From Paenalcaligenes hominis_A (GTDB taxonomy: Bacteria > Pseudomonadota > Gammaproteobacteria > Burkholderiales > Burkholderiaceae_B): a stretch of 64,000 nucleotides of DNA. The DNA is taken from the NCBI RefSeq assembly GCF_041359055.1, contig NZ_JBGJKZ010000001.1:744001-808000 (forward strand), in the 5' to 3' direction. Within the stretch, counting starts at the first letter, position 1. Each line of letters starts with the position of its first letter. Both the position numbers and the translations under genes were made by a program. This document shows, piece by piece, positions 34,578 through 43,153 of the stretch. The notes below the pieces were generated by a model. The model was not told where the DNA came from. It was given only the letters and a program-made list of their open reading frames with translations, and made no database searches.

Positions 34578-36040
34578 AGCAAAAAGATTGTTGCTAAGCC
34601 AAGAAAGATAAAAAAGCCTAGCGAGTCTGTACCAAAAGTTAATAACACAGAGGAGCCCACTGCGGGGTCTTTGCCAAAACGGCTCCGCAGGGTGGGGATT
34701 AATACGCCTAAAGCAGCCCCTACCAACATATTGCCAATCATGGCCGCCATCATAACCAGTGCAATAGGAATTGAGCGCGAAATAAACCACGCAAACCCTG
34801 CTGTCACTAGACTGCCACAGGCACCCACTAGAAACGTTACCAACAGCTCACGTTTTACTAAGGGCCAAATATTGGCACCGGTAATGCGCCCCATAGCCAT
34901 CGCCCGAATAATCATGGTCATGGTTTGATTGCCTGAGTTGCCGCCAATACCAGCCACAATAGACATTAAAAAGGCCAAGATCACAATATGGCTAACCGTG
35001 TCTTCAAAACGCGAAGCCACAAAAGACGCGGTCGCCGCAGTACATAGGTTAATTAATAACCAGGGCGCACGGTTGCGTAAAGCGCTTAGCACAGGAGCAA
35101 AAATGTCTTCCTCTTGAAGACCGGCACGTGAAAGCTCTTGCTCTTGAGAATCCTCTTGGAGTACGTCAATGACCTCATCAATGGGAACACGCCCAATGAG
35201 GCGACCATAATCATCCACAACAGGAGCCGAAACTAAGTCATAGCGCTCAAAAGCATTGGCTGCATCCGTGTCTGGGTTCAGAGGGTGTAAATAAAAATAG
35301 TCGGTACTCATTACGCTGGAAACCAAGCTTTCTGGATCAGAAACCAATAAAGTGGTCAGCGATAAGGTACCTTGTAAGCGATCGCCGCGGTCAACAACGA
35401 AAATTTGGTCAGTGTGGTCTGGTAGCTCTTGAAGCCTACGTAAATAGCGCAGTACTACTTCTAGAGTAACGTCTTCGCGCACCCGCACCATTTCAAAGTC
35501 CATGATGGCACCCACAGAGTCTTCGGGGTAACCCATTGCGGCAATTAGCTGGGCCCGCTCGGCGTCGGTAAGCCCTTTTTGGACTTCGGCAATAACGTCT
35601 GGAGGTAGATCGGGTGCGAGGTCTGCAATTTCATCCGCATCCATGTTTGAGGCTGCGGCGATAAGCTCCTCGGTATCCATCGATTTAATTAAGGACTCTC
35701 GAACCCAGTCCTCAATTTCTAACAACACGTCGGCATCGTATTCGTCTGAAACTTGATCCCAAACGAGCTGGCGCTCGGGCTCAGGCAAAGATTCCAGAAT
35801 AAATGCAATATCTGCTGGGTGCAGATTATTGATAATGGCCCGGATTTCTTCTTCGTGATGGCGATGGGTTAACTGAGTGAGCTCTTCAGAATGCTCATTT
35901 TGCTCGGCATCCTCGGAGAGTAAGTTGACCACTTCTTGGCGCTTTAAAATGCTGTGCAAACGCTGCAAAGCAAGCTGAGCGTCTTCAGGGTCTAAACGGC
36001 GTATTTTGGATGGTGCTGTGGTCGCAGTGGCTTGAGTCAT
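34574..36040 (-). CDS. mgtE: Magnesium transporter MgtE
   Basis: A dimeric Mg2+ channel of 488 residues. An acidic N-domain of MgtE superhelical type (LHPADIAFILESLPEPERQLVWDQ seen in parts) is followed by two CBS domains (about 165-290) that sense cytoplasmic magnesium, a connecting helix, and about five C-terminal membrane helices with GGNSGNQTMTMIIRAMAMG lining the pore. The gene starts one base after the yciA stop on the same strand. No ribosome-binding site is clear. It ends convergently with the CobW gene, with the two stop codons overlapping, and no terminator is visible there. Confidence 0.93.
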   Translation of the reverse strand: MTQATATTAPSKIRRLDPEDAQLALQRLHSILKRQEVVNLLSEDAEQNEHSEELTQLTHRHHEEEIRAIINNLHPADIAFILESLPEPERQLVWDQVSDEYDADVLLEIEDWVRESLIKSMDTEELIAAASNMDADEIADLAPDLPPDVIAEVQKGLTDAERAQLIAAMGYPEDSVGAIMDFEMVRVREDVTLEVVLRYLRRLQELPDHTDQIFVVDRGDRLQGTLSLTTLLVSDPESLVSSVMSTDYFYLHPLNPDTDAANAFERYDLVSAPVVDDYGRLIGRVPIDEVIDVLQEDSQEQELSRAGLQEEDIFAPVLSALRNRAPWLLINLCTAATASFVASRFEDTVSHIVILAFLMSIVAGIGGNSGNQTMTMIIRAMAMGRITGANIWPLVKRELLVTFLVGACGSLVTAGFAWFISRSIPIALVMMAAMIGNMLVGAALGVLIPTLRSRFGKDPAVGSSVLLTFGTDSLGFFIFLGLATIFLL

Positions 36041-36041
36041 A

Positions 36042-36443
36042 TTATTCGATTAGAGGTAGAGGGCGGCTGCGTCGTTGGTCATCAGTGGCAACATAGGTTA
36101 AGGTGGCTTCGGTGACTTTGACTGTTTCATCTGGCAAGAGCTTGCGTTCGGCATAGACTTCTACCTCGACGGTGATGGAGGTGGTGCCAGTCTTGATTAT
36201 TTTGGCGTAAACGCTAAGTAAGTCACCCACAAAAACGGGCTGTTTGAAAGTAAAAGAGTTGACCGCTACGGTTGCGACTCGTCCTTGAGCACGACGTGAA
36301 GCAAGCACTGAGCCCCCTATATCCACTTGGGCCATTATCCAGCCGCCGAATACATCACCATGCATATTGGCATCGCCAGGCATAGGAATGACACGCAATA
36401 CAGGGTCTTGGTCTTTAGGAATAGAAATTAGAGCAGTGCTCAT
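36042..36443 (-). CDS. yciA: YciA-type acyl-CoA thioesterase
   Basis: A 133-residue single hotdog-fold enzyme hydrolysing short to long acyl-CoA. The block NMHGDVFGGWIMAQVDIGGSVLA (quoted in part as NMHGDVFGGWIM), with Asp and Gly of the active site, and VAVNSFTFKQPV with VGDLLSVYAKI are characteristic. A strong AAGGAG lies upstream of the ATG. It probably shares a transcript with mgtE, which begins one base after its stop; no functional link is obvious. Confidence 0.9.
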   Translation of the reverse strand: MSTALISIPKDQDPVLRVIPMPGDANMHGDVFGGWIMAQVDIGGSVLASRRAQGRVATVAVNSFTFKQPVFVGDLLSVYAKIIKTGTTSITVEVEVYAERKLLPDETVKVTEATLTYVATDDQRRSRPLPLIE

Positions 36444-36461
36444 AGAGGCTCCTTCTTATTA

Positions 36462-36482
36462 GTACAAATGCTAGTATTGTAC
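36462..36482 (-). promoter_or_regulatory. Inverted repeat and -10 element upstream of yciA
   Basis: GTACAA (36462-36467) and TTGTAC (36477-36482) form an inverted repeat 19 bases before the yciA start. On the minus strand it contains TACAAT, a good -10. No clear -35 was found, so an activator-dependent or operator role is possible. Confidence 0.35.
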
Positions 36483-36520
36483 CTAGAAGCCCACATCTTG
36501 CTGCGAAAGTTTTATTGTAT

Positions 36521-37732
36521 TTACGTTTTGGTGCCGCTGTGTGCGTTGAGCCATGAGGTGGCTAATTTCACCCAATAAGTAGCGCCGATAGGTATAAGTT
36601 GATCGTTAAAGTCATAGCTACCGTTATGTAAAGTGCACGGCCCCAACCCATGGCCCTGCGTTCGATGATCGCCATCGCCATTGCCTAAAAATAAATAGCA
36701 ACCTGGCACCTGTTCGAGCATAAAAGAAAAATCTTCGGCACCCATCGATGGCTGTACAGGGTAGGTTACCTGGTCAGCCCCGCGCCACTCTTGAAGTAAC
36801 TGAGCACAAAACTCGGTGGGCTCGCGATGGTTAATGGTAGGGGGATAACGTCTATCGAAATCAAACTGTACTGTACAACCTAGAGCTAGAGCTGTTTGAG
36901 TACTGAGTTCGTGGATGCGCTTTTCAATGAGATCCAAGGCCTCGTTGCTAAATGTGCGTACTGTACCGCGTAATTCAGCGTGATCCGGAATGACGTTATC
37001 TGCCGAGCCAGCATGAATTTGAGTAATACTAAGCACCGCTTGCTCAAGCGGGTCTAGGTTGCGGCTGATAATGGTTTGTAGACCTTGTGCGATGCTGATG
37101 GCTGCTATGACTGGGTCTGCACCTAGATTGGGCATAGCACCGTGTGCGCCCTTGCCTTGGATTTGCAGACTAAATGTGCTGCTTGATGCCATGATAGCGC
37201 CGGTGCGTAAACCAAAGTGACCAGCAGGCATGCCGGGCCAATTGTGCAGACCAAACACGGCATCCATAGGAAATAGCGTGAACAAACCGTCGTCAATCAT
37301 TTTCTTTGCGCCACCTAGGCCTTCTTCGGCAGGCTGGAAAATAAAATAAATGGTACCGCTAAAGTCGCGGTGCTGGGATAGATAACGGGCTGCCGCTAAA
37401 AGCATGGTGGTATGACCATCGTGACCACAAGCATGCATAATGCCTTCGTGTTGGCTTTTATGCGCAAAGGTATTTTGCTCGGGCATAGGGAGGGCGTCGA
37501 TATCGGCGCGTAAACCAATTGCTGCCCCTGGGCCAGCTTCCCCTTTTAAAATACCCACAACGCCTGTGCCGCCTAAGCCTCTGTGCAATGGAATTTGCCA
37601 TTGTTCAAGGTACTGTGCAATTTTATCGGCAGTACGGTATTCGGTGTAACCAAGCTCTGGGTACTGGTGTAGATCGCGGCGAATGGCAGTGAATTCGTCT
37701 TGCCAAGAGGTAAAAGGGGGTAGAGTTGTCAT
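36521..37732 (-). CDS. M20-family amidohydrolase (hippurate hydrolase/IAA-amino acid hydrolase-like)
   Basis: A di-metal aminoacylase of about 403 residues that removes acyl groups from amino acids. IRRDLHQYPELGYTEYRTAD begins the catalytic domain; HACGHDGHTTMLL, FIFQPAEEGLGGA, FGLHNWPGMPAGHFG and the dimerisation-domain IQGKGAHGAMPNLGADP are standard; SMGAEDFSFML closes the metal site. I use the ATG at 37732 because CAGGTG precedes it and the family N-terminus fits; in-frame ATG at 37744 and TTG at 37756 are also open. A terminator-like hairpin stands between it and suhB, so it may have its own weak promoter. Confidence 0.9.
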   Translation of the reverse strand: MTTLPPFTSWQDEFTAIRRDLHQYPELGYTEYRTADKIAQYLEQWQIPLHRGLGGTGVVGILKGEAGPGAAIGLRADIDALPMPEQNTFAHKSQHEGIMHACGHDGHTTMLLAAARYLSQHRDFSGTIYFIFQPAEEGLGGAKKMIDDGLFTLFPMDAVFGLHNWPGMPAGHFGLRTGAIMASSSTFSLQIQGKGAHGAMPNLGADPVIAAISIAQGLQTIISRNLDPLEQAVLSITQIHAGSADNVIPDHAELRGTVRTFSNEALDLIEKRIHELSTQTALALGCTVQFDFDRRYPPTINHREPTEFCAQLLQEWRGADQVTYPVQPSMGAEDFSFMLEQVPGCYLFLGNGDGDHRTQGHGLGPCTLHNGSYDFNDQLIPIGATYWVKLATSWLNAHSGTKT

Positions 37733-37759
37733 GGGCACCTGCATCAAAAATATCAATAT

Positions 37760-37791
37760 AAAAATTGCTGCATAGGTCTATTATGCAGCAA
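37760..37791 (-). terminator. Terminator of the inositol-monophosphatase-family gene
   Basis: TTGCTGCATA (37765-37774) and TATGCAGCAA (37782-37791) form a perfect ten-base-pair stem with a seven-base loop. On the minus strand TTTTTAT follows immediately. It is 26 bases beyond the stop codon. Confidence 0.85.
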
Positions 37792-37816
37792 CTTTTATCT
37801 TTTGTTTGCTCTTTGC

Positions 37817-38668
37817 TTAGGCTTGGTTTGGATAAACCAGATGAGGCTGTAATAAAGCTAAGAGTTCAGGCGCTGTTTTGTGATTGCCCGCATAGATGTA
37901 ACCGCGCTCTGGCCAAGGCTGCTGTTCATACATATCGTCGCTAATACCGCCGGCTTCTCGTACAATAACTGTTCCTGCTGCAACGTCCCATGGTGCCAGC
38001 CCCATTTCCCAATAAGCATCAAAACGCCCACACGCCACCCATGCCAAATCCAGTGCTGCTGCGCCTAGGCGACGCAATCCACGAGTGGACTCAATGGCTT
38101 GATGTAAGGTCGGCATGTATTGATCAGCAAAGCTGAAATCCCGAAAGGGGAAACCGGTACCAACGACGCTATCAGCAAGACTCTGTGCCTGAGAGCAACG
38201 TATAGGTTGCCCATTAAGCCAAGCGCCGCCTTGGTGAAATGCGCTAAACATTTCGTCGCGATTGGGGTCGTACACCACTCCCACAATGGGTGTGTCTTGC
38301 TCTAACACCACCCCATTGACTTCGGTGCCAGCATGACCAATCAGAGCAATTGAAACCGCATAGTGCGGAATTCCATGGAGAAAATTAGTGGTGCCATCCA
38401 AGGGGTCAATGCACCACGTTGCTAGCTGACTAGCCGTGCCGCCGCTTTCTTCAGCCACAATGCCAAACTCAGGTGTTTGTTCTTGAAGCACGAGAATGAC
38501 GGCTTGCTCGGCCTCTCGGTCGGCTTGCGAGACCAGATCGTTACGCATTTTTGTATCAATAACAAGTTCGCTGCGGTTTGCGGCATAGGCTTGTAAAATA
38601 GCGGCTCCAGCTTGAGCGGCAGTAATCGCCGTAGCAAGATGGCTTTGTAGATCTCGAGGTAGTTTCAT
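37817..38668 (-). CDS. suhB: Inositol-monophosphatase family protein (SuhB-like)
   Basis: A magnesium-dependent phosphatase of 283 residues. The metal-binding motifs are IVAEESGG (Glu pair), WCIDPLDGTTNFLHG and the C-terminal APWDVAAGTVIVREAGG. In enterobacteria SuhB also joins the rRNA antitermination complex; whether that holds here is not readable. Somewhat longer than E. coli SuhB (267). It is divergent from mnmC with only 37 bases between start codons, so the two promoters must be very compact or lie within coding sequence. Confidence 0.88.
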   Translation of the reverse strand: MKLPRDLQSHLATAITAAQAGAAILQAYAANRSELVIDTKMRNDLVSQADREAEQAVILVLQEQTPEFGIVAEESGGTASQLATWCIDPLDGTTNFLHGIPHYAVSIALIGHAGTEVNGVVLEQDTPIVGVVYDPNRDEMFSAFHQGGAWLNGQPIRCSQAQSLADSVVGTGFPFRDFSFADQYMPTLHQAIESTRGLRRLGAAALDLAWVACGRFDAYWEMGLAPWDVAAGTVIVREAGGISDDMYEQQPWPERGYIYAGNHKTAPELLALLQPHLVYPNQA

Positions 38669-38705
38669 AATTAGTCGTTTAGATAATGGATTTGTTTGAA
38701 TTTGT

Positions 38706-40532
38706 ATGACACGTGCGTTTCAGCCTTTAATTCCAGCTACGCCACGCTTTACCGAGCAGGGGCTAGCATGTAGTGATCGTTACGATGATTTATATCATTC
38801 GGCTTCGGGGGCATTAAACCAAGCAGAGTATGTGTTTTTGGCTGGAAATGGGCTGCCCGAGCGGTGGCAGCAAAAAGAGCAGTTTACCATCTTGGAAACT
38901 GGCTTTGGCTTAGGTAATAACTTTCTTGCGACATGGGCGGCTTGGCGTGCCGACCCGCAGCGTAGCCAACGCTTGCACTTCGTTTCCTTTGAAGCGCATC
39001 CATTTTATGCGCACGATCTTGCGCTTATGCTAGGCCCAACTCCCGCTACCCATCGCCATTTAGCGGATCAGTTATTAGCCCAATGGCCGCTTTTAGTGCC
39101 TGGTATTCACCGTTTAGAGTTTGAGGGTGGGCAAGTCACGCTGACCTTGTACTTTGGTGAGATCAGTCAAGGAGCTAAGCGCATGGAGTGCCAAGCAGAT
39201 GCTTTTTTCTTAGATGGGTTTGCTCCGCGCGTAAATCCAGCCATGTGGGCACCCGAACTATTTGGTCAGTTAGTGCGTATGGCAGCCCCCAATGCGACGG
39301 CGGCAACATGGTGTTCGGCGGCTCAGGTACGGCGTGACTTACAAAATGCTGGTTTTATTGTAGAGCGGTGTCCTGGCTTTGCTTTTAAACGTCATATGAT
39401 CAAAGCGCGTTTGCGGCCTCATTTAGGGCGACGCTATTTACCTAAACCCTTGCAGCCAGTAGTGATTGTAGGCGGGGGTATTGCGGGGGCCGCAACAGCT
39501 TACGCGTTAGCGCAACGAGGCATTGCGTCACACGTGCTGGACCCTTATTTTAGTCAGGGCGCTGGTGCAGCTCATTTAGGACATCAGGCTGTGGCTATGA
39601 CGCCCTTGTTAACCAGTGATGATGCGCCCCGTGCTCGATTGAGTCGGGCCGGAGTATTGCGTGCCCGACAACGGTGGCAGCCGTTTTTTGAGCAAAGCCT
39701 TTTTACTACAGGTGCAGCCGTACTTAGCGTAGACTCAGCGGAGGCTGAAAATTTACGTCATACTATACAAAATTTAGCCTTTGATCCGGATTGGGTACAA
39801 TATAGGGCAGCTGGTTCACAAATTGGAGACATGCGCTATCCATTACGGCATGCTGCCGCTTTTTTTCCTAAGGCGATAGTGGTGAATCCAGAGCGGCTAA
39901 TATCCCAGCTGTTGACTCATCCGCTTATTACTCTGACAGCCGATTGCGTAACAGCCGTGCATTCAGATGAAACCCACGGGTGGGTGGCGCACACAAGGCA
40001 GCATGGTCAAATCTGTACCGACCACCTTGTTATAGCTAATGCGGGTCAGTCTACAGGCTTGCTAGCACCGTTATTGCCGCAGGCAGAGCGATTGCTAACC
40101 ATGGATAGGATAAATGGTCAAAGCAGTGTAGTGGGCGCAGCTGCGCTAGGTACGCCTGTTTCTTGTATTGTGGCAGGTCAGGGCTATGTGTTGCCTGTGG
40201 ACGAGAAAACCTATGTGGTAGGCAGTACTTACGAGGACGATTCTTTTATGTCTGCGTCCCAAGCGCATGCCCATATTATGAATAAGGTATCAGAGCTGGT
40301 GCCAGTTGAGGCGTCTGCCCCTGCATTATCTATGTGGCAAGGGCAGCGTGCGGCATTAGTTGACCATCTACCAGTGGTTGCCCAAGCACTGCCGGGTCTG
40401 TGGCTCAATGTGGGTTATGGTTCCTACGGCTTTAGTTGGGCGGCATTGGCTGCTGATTTTATTAGCACAAATTTGGCATCTGAGCCAGCTGTAATAGAAC
40501 GTGATTTATCCTGCGCGCTATACCTGCGATAA
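38706..40532 (+). CDS. mnmC: Bifunctional tRNA wobble-uridine enzyme MnmC
   Basis: Finishes mnm5s2U34 in tRNAs for Lys, Glu and Gln. The N-terminal methyltransferase domain (about 1-240) has ETGFGLGNNFLATW and DAFFLDGFAPRVNPAMW; the C-terminal oxidase domain begins with the FAD fingerprint VVIVGGGIAGAATAYAL (about 252-268) and ends with NVGYGSYGFSWAALAAD. Both domains are intact at 608 residues. No ribosome-binding site is visible before the ATG. tRNA-Lys(UUU), one of its substrates, lies about 2.4 kb downstream. Confidence 0.93.
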   Translation: MTRAFQPLIPATPRFTEQGLACSDRYDDLYHSASGALNQAEYVFLAGNGLPERWQQKEQFTILETGFGLGNNFLATWAAWRADPQRSQRLHFVSFEAHPFYAHDLALMLGPTPATHRHLADQLLAQWPLLVPGIHRLEFEGGQVTLTLYFGEISQGAKRMECQADAFFLDGFAPRVNPAMWAPELFGQLVRMAAPNATAATWCSAAQVRRDLQNAGFIVERCPGFAFKRHMIKARLRPHLGRRYLPKPLQPVVIVGGGIAGAATAYALAQRGIASHVLDPYFSQGAGAAHLGHQAVAMTPLLTSDDAPRARLSRAGVLRARQRWQPFFEQSLFTTGAAVLSVDSAEAENLRHTIQNLAFDPDWVQYRAAGSQIGDMRYPLRHAAAFFPKAIVVNPERLISQLLTHPLITLTADCVTAVHSDETHGWVAHTRQHGQICTDHLVIANAGQSTGLLAPLLPQAERLLTMDRINGQSSVVGAAALGTPVSCIVAGQGYVLPVDEKTYVVGSTYEDDSFMSASQAHAHIMNKVSELVPVEASAPALSMWQGQRAALVDHLPVVAQALPGLWLNVGYGSYGFSWAALAADFISTNLASEPAVIERDLSCALYLR

Positions 40533-40635
40533 TAGCAAGGATAAAGATTGGTTTGATGTGGCTTTGCAGTCTTGCAAATATACGTCAAAATAGTATTTTA
40601 ATTTTGTTTTGGGCCTAGCCCTTGAGGATCGCACT

Positions 40636-42819
40636 GTGCCGTCCAAAACTCACTCTGATGATGTGACGCAATTGTTTAATCTTCTAAGTTCAATATCTAC
40701 TAAATCATCCAGCGCTGACTTTTCAGCTGCTGACGACCAAATATTGCGTATCGAAGCCCACGCTCCGGGGGTGTTTCGTTTGCGCTTTGGCACATTAAAA
40801 CACATTCAGCCCGAACGTGTAACCCCACGTGCTCAGCAGTATGCTGAAATGCTCCTAGCGCGTCTAGATGCCGTGGGCGAGCTCCAGGTCATAGACCAAG
40901 ACCAAGGTTGGCGAGTCGAACAAGGAGACTGTGTTGTTGAGTTAGATAAAGACAGTTTTGCCTTACGAGTTTATAGTGGCGACCAGCTGCTATTGCAAAG
41001 CCAATCCCTCACTTCAGGCAAACACTGGCAATTCGATATCCAGTTAGATCCAACTGAAGGGGTGTACGGTCTAGGTGAAACCACCGCAGATTTAAACCGC
41101 CGTGGCAGTGTGCTAGTTTCCGACCGTGCCGAAGACCGAGTGCTGCCCTTAGCCTGGAGCTGTAAAGGGTGGGGGGTGTATGTCAACACCTTCGAACGTG
41201 TGCAGCATGATGTAGCCCATACACAAGCAGACCATTATGTGCTTAGTGTCGAGGCCCCTGTGTTAGATATGTTTATTTTTGTTGGGGCTCCTACAGAAAT
41301 ACTTAATCAGTACACCGCTCTCACAGGGCGAGCCGGTCAACCTGGGTTATGGCCGATGGGGGTGTGGTTAGATCAGGCCGACGGCCAACACTTAACCGAC
41401 TCATATCAACAGGTTCAACAGCTTAAAGAGCTAAATGTAGGCATAGACGTAGTCAACTTTGCTGCGCCTGCTGTGCTTGGTTTCAGTACGGATCGTCCGT
41501 TATTCGAGTGGGACGAGTCACGTATAGGTGAACTGCGTGAAACCATGACCCAGACCGAAGAGGCCCAATTCAAGCTAGCTGCTACATTGTTTCCGGGGGT
41601 ATTAAGCGGAACGGCTATGTTTGACGAGTGGGAAGACCGTGGTTGGCTTTTATTAAATGACGACGATGGTGCGGCACATGTTTTTGCAGGCAACGCCACC
41701 ACAGGCGGGGTCGATTTTGGTTTACTCGACCTAACACATAAAGACGCCTACAAACTATGGGTAGAGCGTTTACGCCAGTCTTTTGATGAAGGCTTGGGGG
41801 CGGTCATTAGTGACTCGAGTTTTGTGATTCCAGATGGCATTACAGCTCGTGGTAACGAGTGCGGGGCTATGTTACGCACGGTGTATCCATTATTGGTGCG
41901 TCAAGCTTTATTTGATGCCTTTGCAGGCCATAAAACGCCCCAAGAAGGTCTGGTAGCTAGTCGCGCTTTATATCCATCAGCGCACCGTTTTGCTTGGCAG
42001 CTCGGTCCCGATGTAAGCAACGACTGGGAAGGCTTAATCCAAACTCTGCAGGCAGCTCTTGCTGTGGGCAATAGCGGTATAACTGCGCAAACCCATCAAA
42101 TTGGTTCGGTGCATCACCCTGTAGACACCATGACCCCCGAGCTATTTATACGTTGGTTGTCTATGGCTGTGTTTTCAGCCAACTTTCATCTTCAATCGAT
42201 ACCGGGCTTAATGCCACAATCTTTTGATACAGCAACTCAAGAGCTCGTGGCACATTGGTTACGTTGGCGCTACCGTTTGGTGCCCTATGTGTTAGGTATT
42301 ATCGAGGAATCAGTACGGTGCGGTTTACCTGTACAGCGCGCTTTAGTGCTCGAGTTTCCCGACGACCCCGAGGTTAATGCCTGGCCGCATCAGTACATGT
42401 TGGGTTCTACGCTTTTGGTTGCACCCTTTGTTAAGCCCGGTACAAAAACCGAGGTTTATCTGCCCAAGGGTAGCGACTGGTGGGATCTTTCCACCGGATG
42501 GCGCTACGAAGGGGGGACGCGTTGGGAAATCGAAGCAGGTTTAGATCGATTACCTGTTTTTGGGCGTGAGGGTCATATGTTGTGTTTAGGCCCTGCCGCA
42601 CTGAATACCTCTGAGTTCAACTCTGCACGTTTGCTTGAAGAGGTCTGGATGTTTGGTATGCCCGAGCATAGTCCTGCTGTAATGCGTAATAAAATACGTG
42701 TTATGCAAATGCAAGGTTCTAGCTACATCAAAGGGCTAGAGGGTTTAAAAATCTTGCCATCTGAAGGCCTAGAGGTTAAACGTCGCGGCGCTGAAGTGCG
42801 AATTTCACGGGCACGTTAA
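40636..42819 (+). CDS. Divergent glycoside hydrolase family 31 (alpha-glucosidase/alpha-xylosidase-like)
   Basis: A predicted cytoplasmic TIM-barrel glycosidase of 727 residues with no signal peptide. GH31-like order: N-terminal beta-sandwich ending YGLGETTADLNRRGS, a barrel starting QPGLWPMGVWLDQADG, a nucleophile region ISDSSFVIPDG (Asp393, in place of the usual DFGE), an acid/base region LGPDVSNDWEG (Asp459, in place of GGD), the LAVGNSGITAQTHQIG strand and a C-terminal QYMLGSTLLVAPF with LPKGSDWWDLSTG. The usual Asp in the HDIGG motif is Gln here. The GTG at 40636 is preferred, with GAGG eight bases upstream. Monocistronic between mnmC and tRNA-Lys. Alpha-glucosidase, alpha-xylosidase and sulfoquinovosidase are all possible. 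Confidence 0.75.
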   Translation: MPSKTHSDDVTQLFNLLSSISTKSSSADFSAADDQILRIEAHAPGVFRLRFGTLKHIQPERVTPRAQQYAEMLLARLDAVGELQVIDQDQGWRVEQGDCVVELDKDSFALRVYSGDQLLLQSQSLTSGKHWQFDIQLDPTEGVYGLGETTADLNRRGSVLVSDRAEDRVLPLAWSCKGWGVYVNTFERVQHDVAHTQADHYVLSVEAPVLDMFIFVGAPTEILNQYTALTGRAGQPGLWPMGVWLDQADGQHLTDSYQQVQQLKELNVGIDVVNFAAPAVLGFSTDRPLFEWDESRIGELRETMTQTEEAQFKLAATLFPGVLSGTAMFDEWEDRGWLLLNDDDGAAHVFAGNATTGGVDFGLLDLTHKDAYKLWVERLRQSFDEGLGAVISDSSFVIPDGITARGNECGAMLRTVYPLLVRQALFDAFAGHKTPQEGLVASRALYPSAHRFAWQLGPDVSNDWEGLIQTLQAALAVGNSGITAQTHQIGSVHHPVDTMTPELFIRWLSMAVFSANFHLQSIPGLMPQSFDTATQELVAHWLRWRYRLVPYVLGIIEESVRCGLPVQRALVLEFPDDPEVNAWPHQYMLGSTLLVAPFVKPGTKTEVYLPKGSDWWDLSTGWRYEGGTRWEIEAGLDRLPVFGREGHMLCLGPAALNTSEFNSARLLEEVWMFGMPEHSPAVMRNKIRVMQMQGSSYIKGLEGLKILPSEGLEVKRRGAEVRISRAR

Positions 42820-42917
42820 AAAAAAGCTGTACAAAGCTAAATTTCATGTTATAGTTACGTCTTTGGTTCAGGGCATATAGGTATTTGCCCTAGGCCAAGA
42901 CGGTTTTTATTGCGTTT

Positions 42918-42970
42918 GTTTTTTAATTGATTAAAAAACCCTTGACAGTATTTTGAATAGGTGCAATAAT
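42918..42970 (+). promoter_or_regulatory. tRNA-Lys promoter with AT-rich upstream palindrome
   Basis: A perfect -35 TTGACA (42942-42947) and AATAAT -10 (42965-42970) are spaced by 17 bases. Directly upstream, GTTTTTTAAT and ATTAAAAAAC (42918-42939) form a perfect ten-base inverted repeat around TG. Its A/T tracts lie where an UP element would contact the RNA polymerase alpha subunit. Confidence 0.85.
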
Positions 42971-42984
42971 TACATCTTTCGGTC

Positions 42985-43060
42985 GGGTCGTTAGCTCAGT
43001 CGGTAGAGCAGCGGACTTTTAATCCGTTGGTCGCGCGTTCGAGTCGCGCACGACCCACCA
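42985..43060 (+). tRNA. tRNA-Lys (anticodon TTT)
   Basis: A 76-base tRNA with encoded CCA. The acceptor stem pairs GGGTCGT with ACGACCC. The D loop has AGCTCAGTCGGTAGAGC, the anticodon loop is CTTTTAA with TTT at 43018-43020, and the T arm is GCGCGTTCGAGTCGCGC. It closely resembles E. coli tRNA-Lys. Its wobble uridine would be a target of MnmC, encoded upstream. Confidence 0.98.
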
Positions 43061-43072
43061 CGAACGAATACA

Positions 43073-43104
43073 AAAACGCCACTTATTTTATAAGTGGCGT
43101 TTTG
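43073..43104 (+). terminator. tRNA-Lys terminator
   Basis: AAAACGCCACTTAT (43073-43086) pairs perfectly with ATAAGTGGCGTTTT (43090-43103) around a TTT loop, 12 bases after the tRNA. Confidence 0.85.
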
Positions 43105-43112
43105 CTTTATGC

Positions 43113-43151
43113 AAAAGCCCAATGGTTTTTTTTAACCATTGGGCTTTTTTT
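43113..43151. terminator. Bidirectional terminator between tRNA-Lys and the convergent gene
   Basis: AAAAGCCCAATGGTT (43113-43127) and AACCATTGGGCTTTT (43134-43148) form a 15-base-pair stem with a six-T loop. T-runs lie on the 3' side on the plus strand and, more briefly, on the minus strand. It ends three bases before the stop codon of the minus-strand gene. Confidence 0.85.
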
Positions 43152-43153
43152 GT

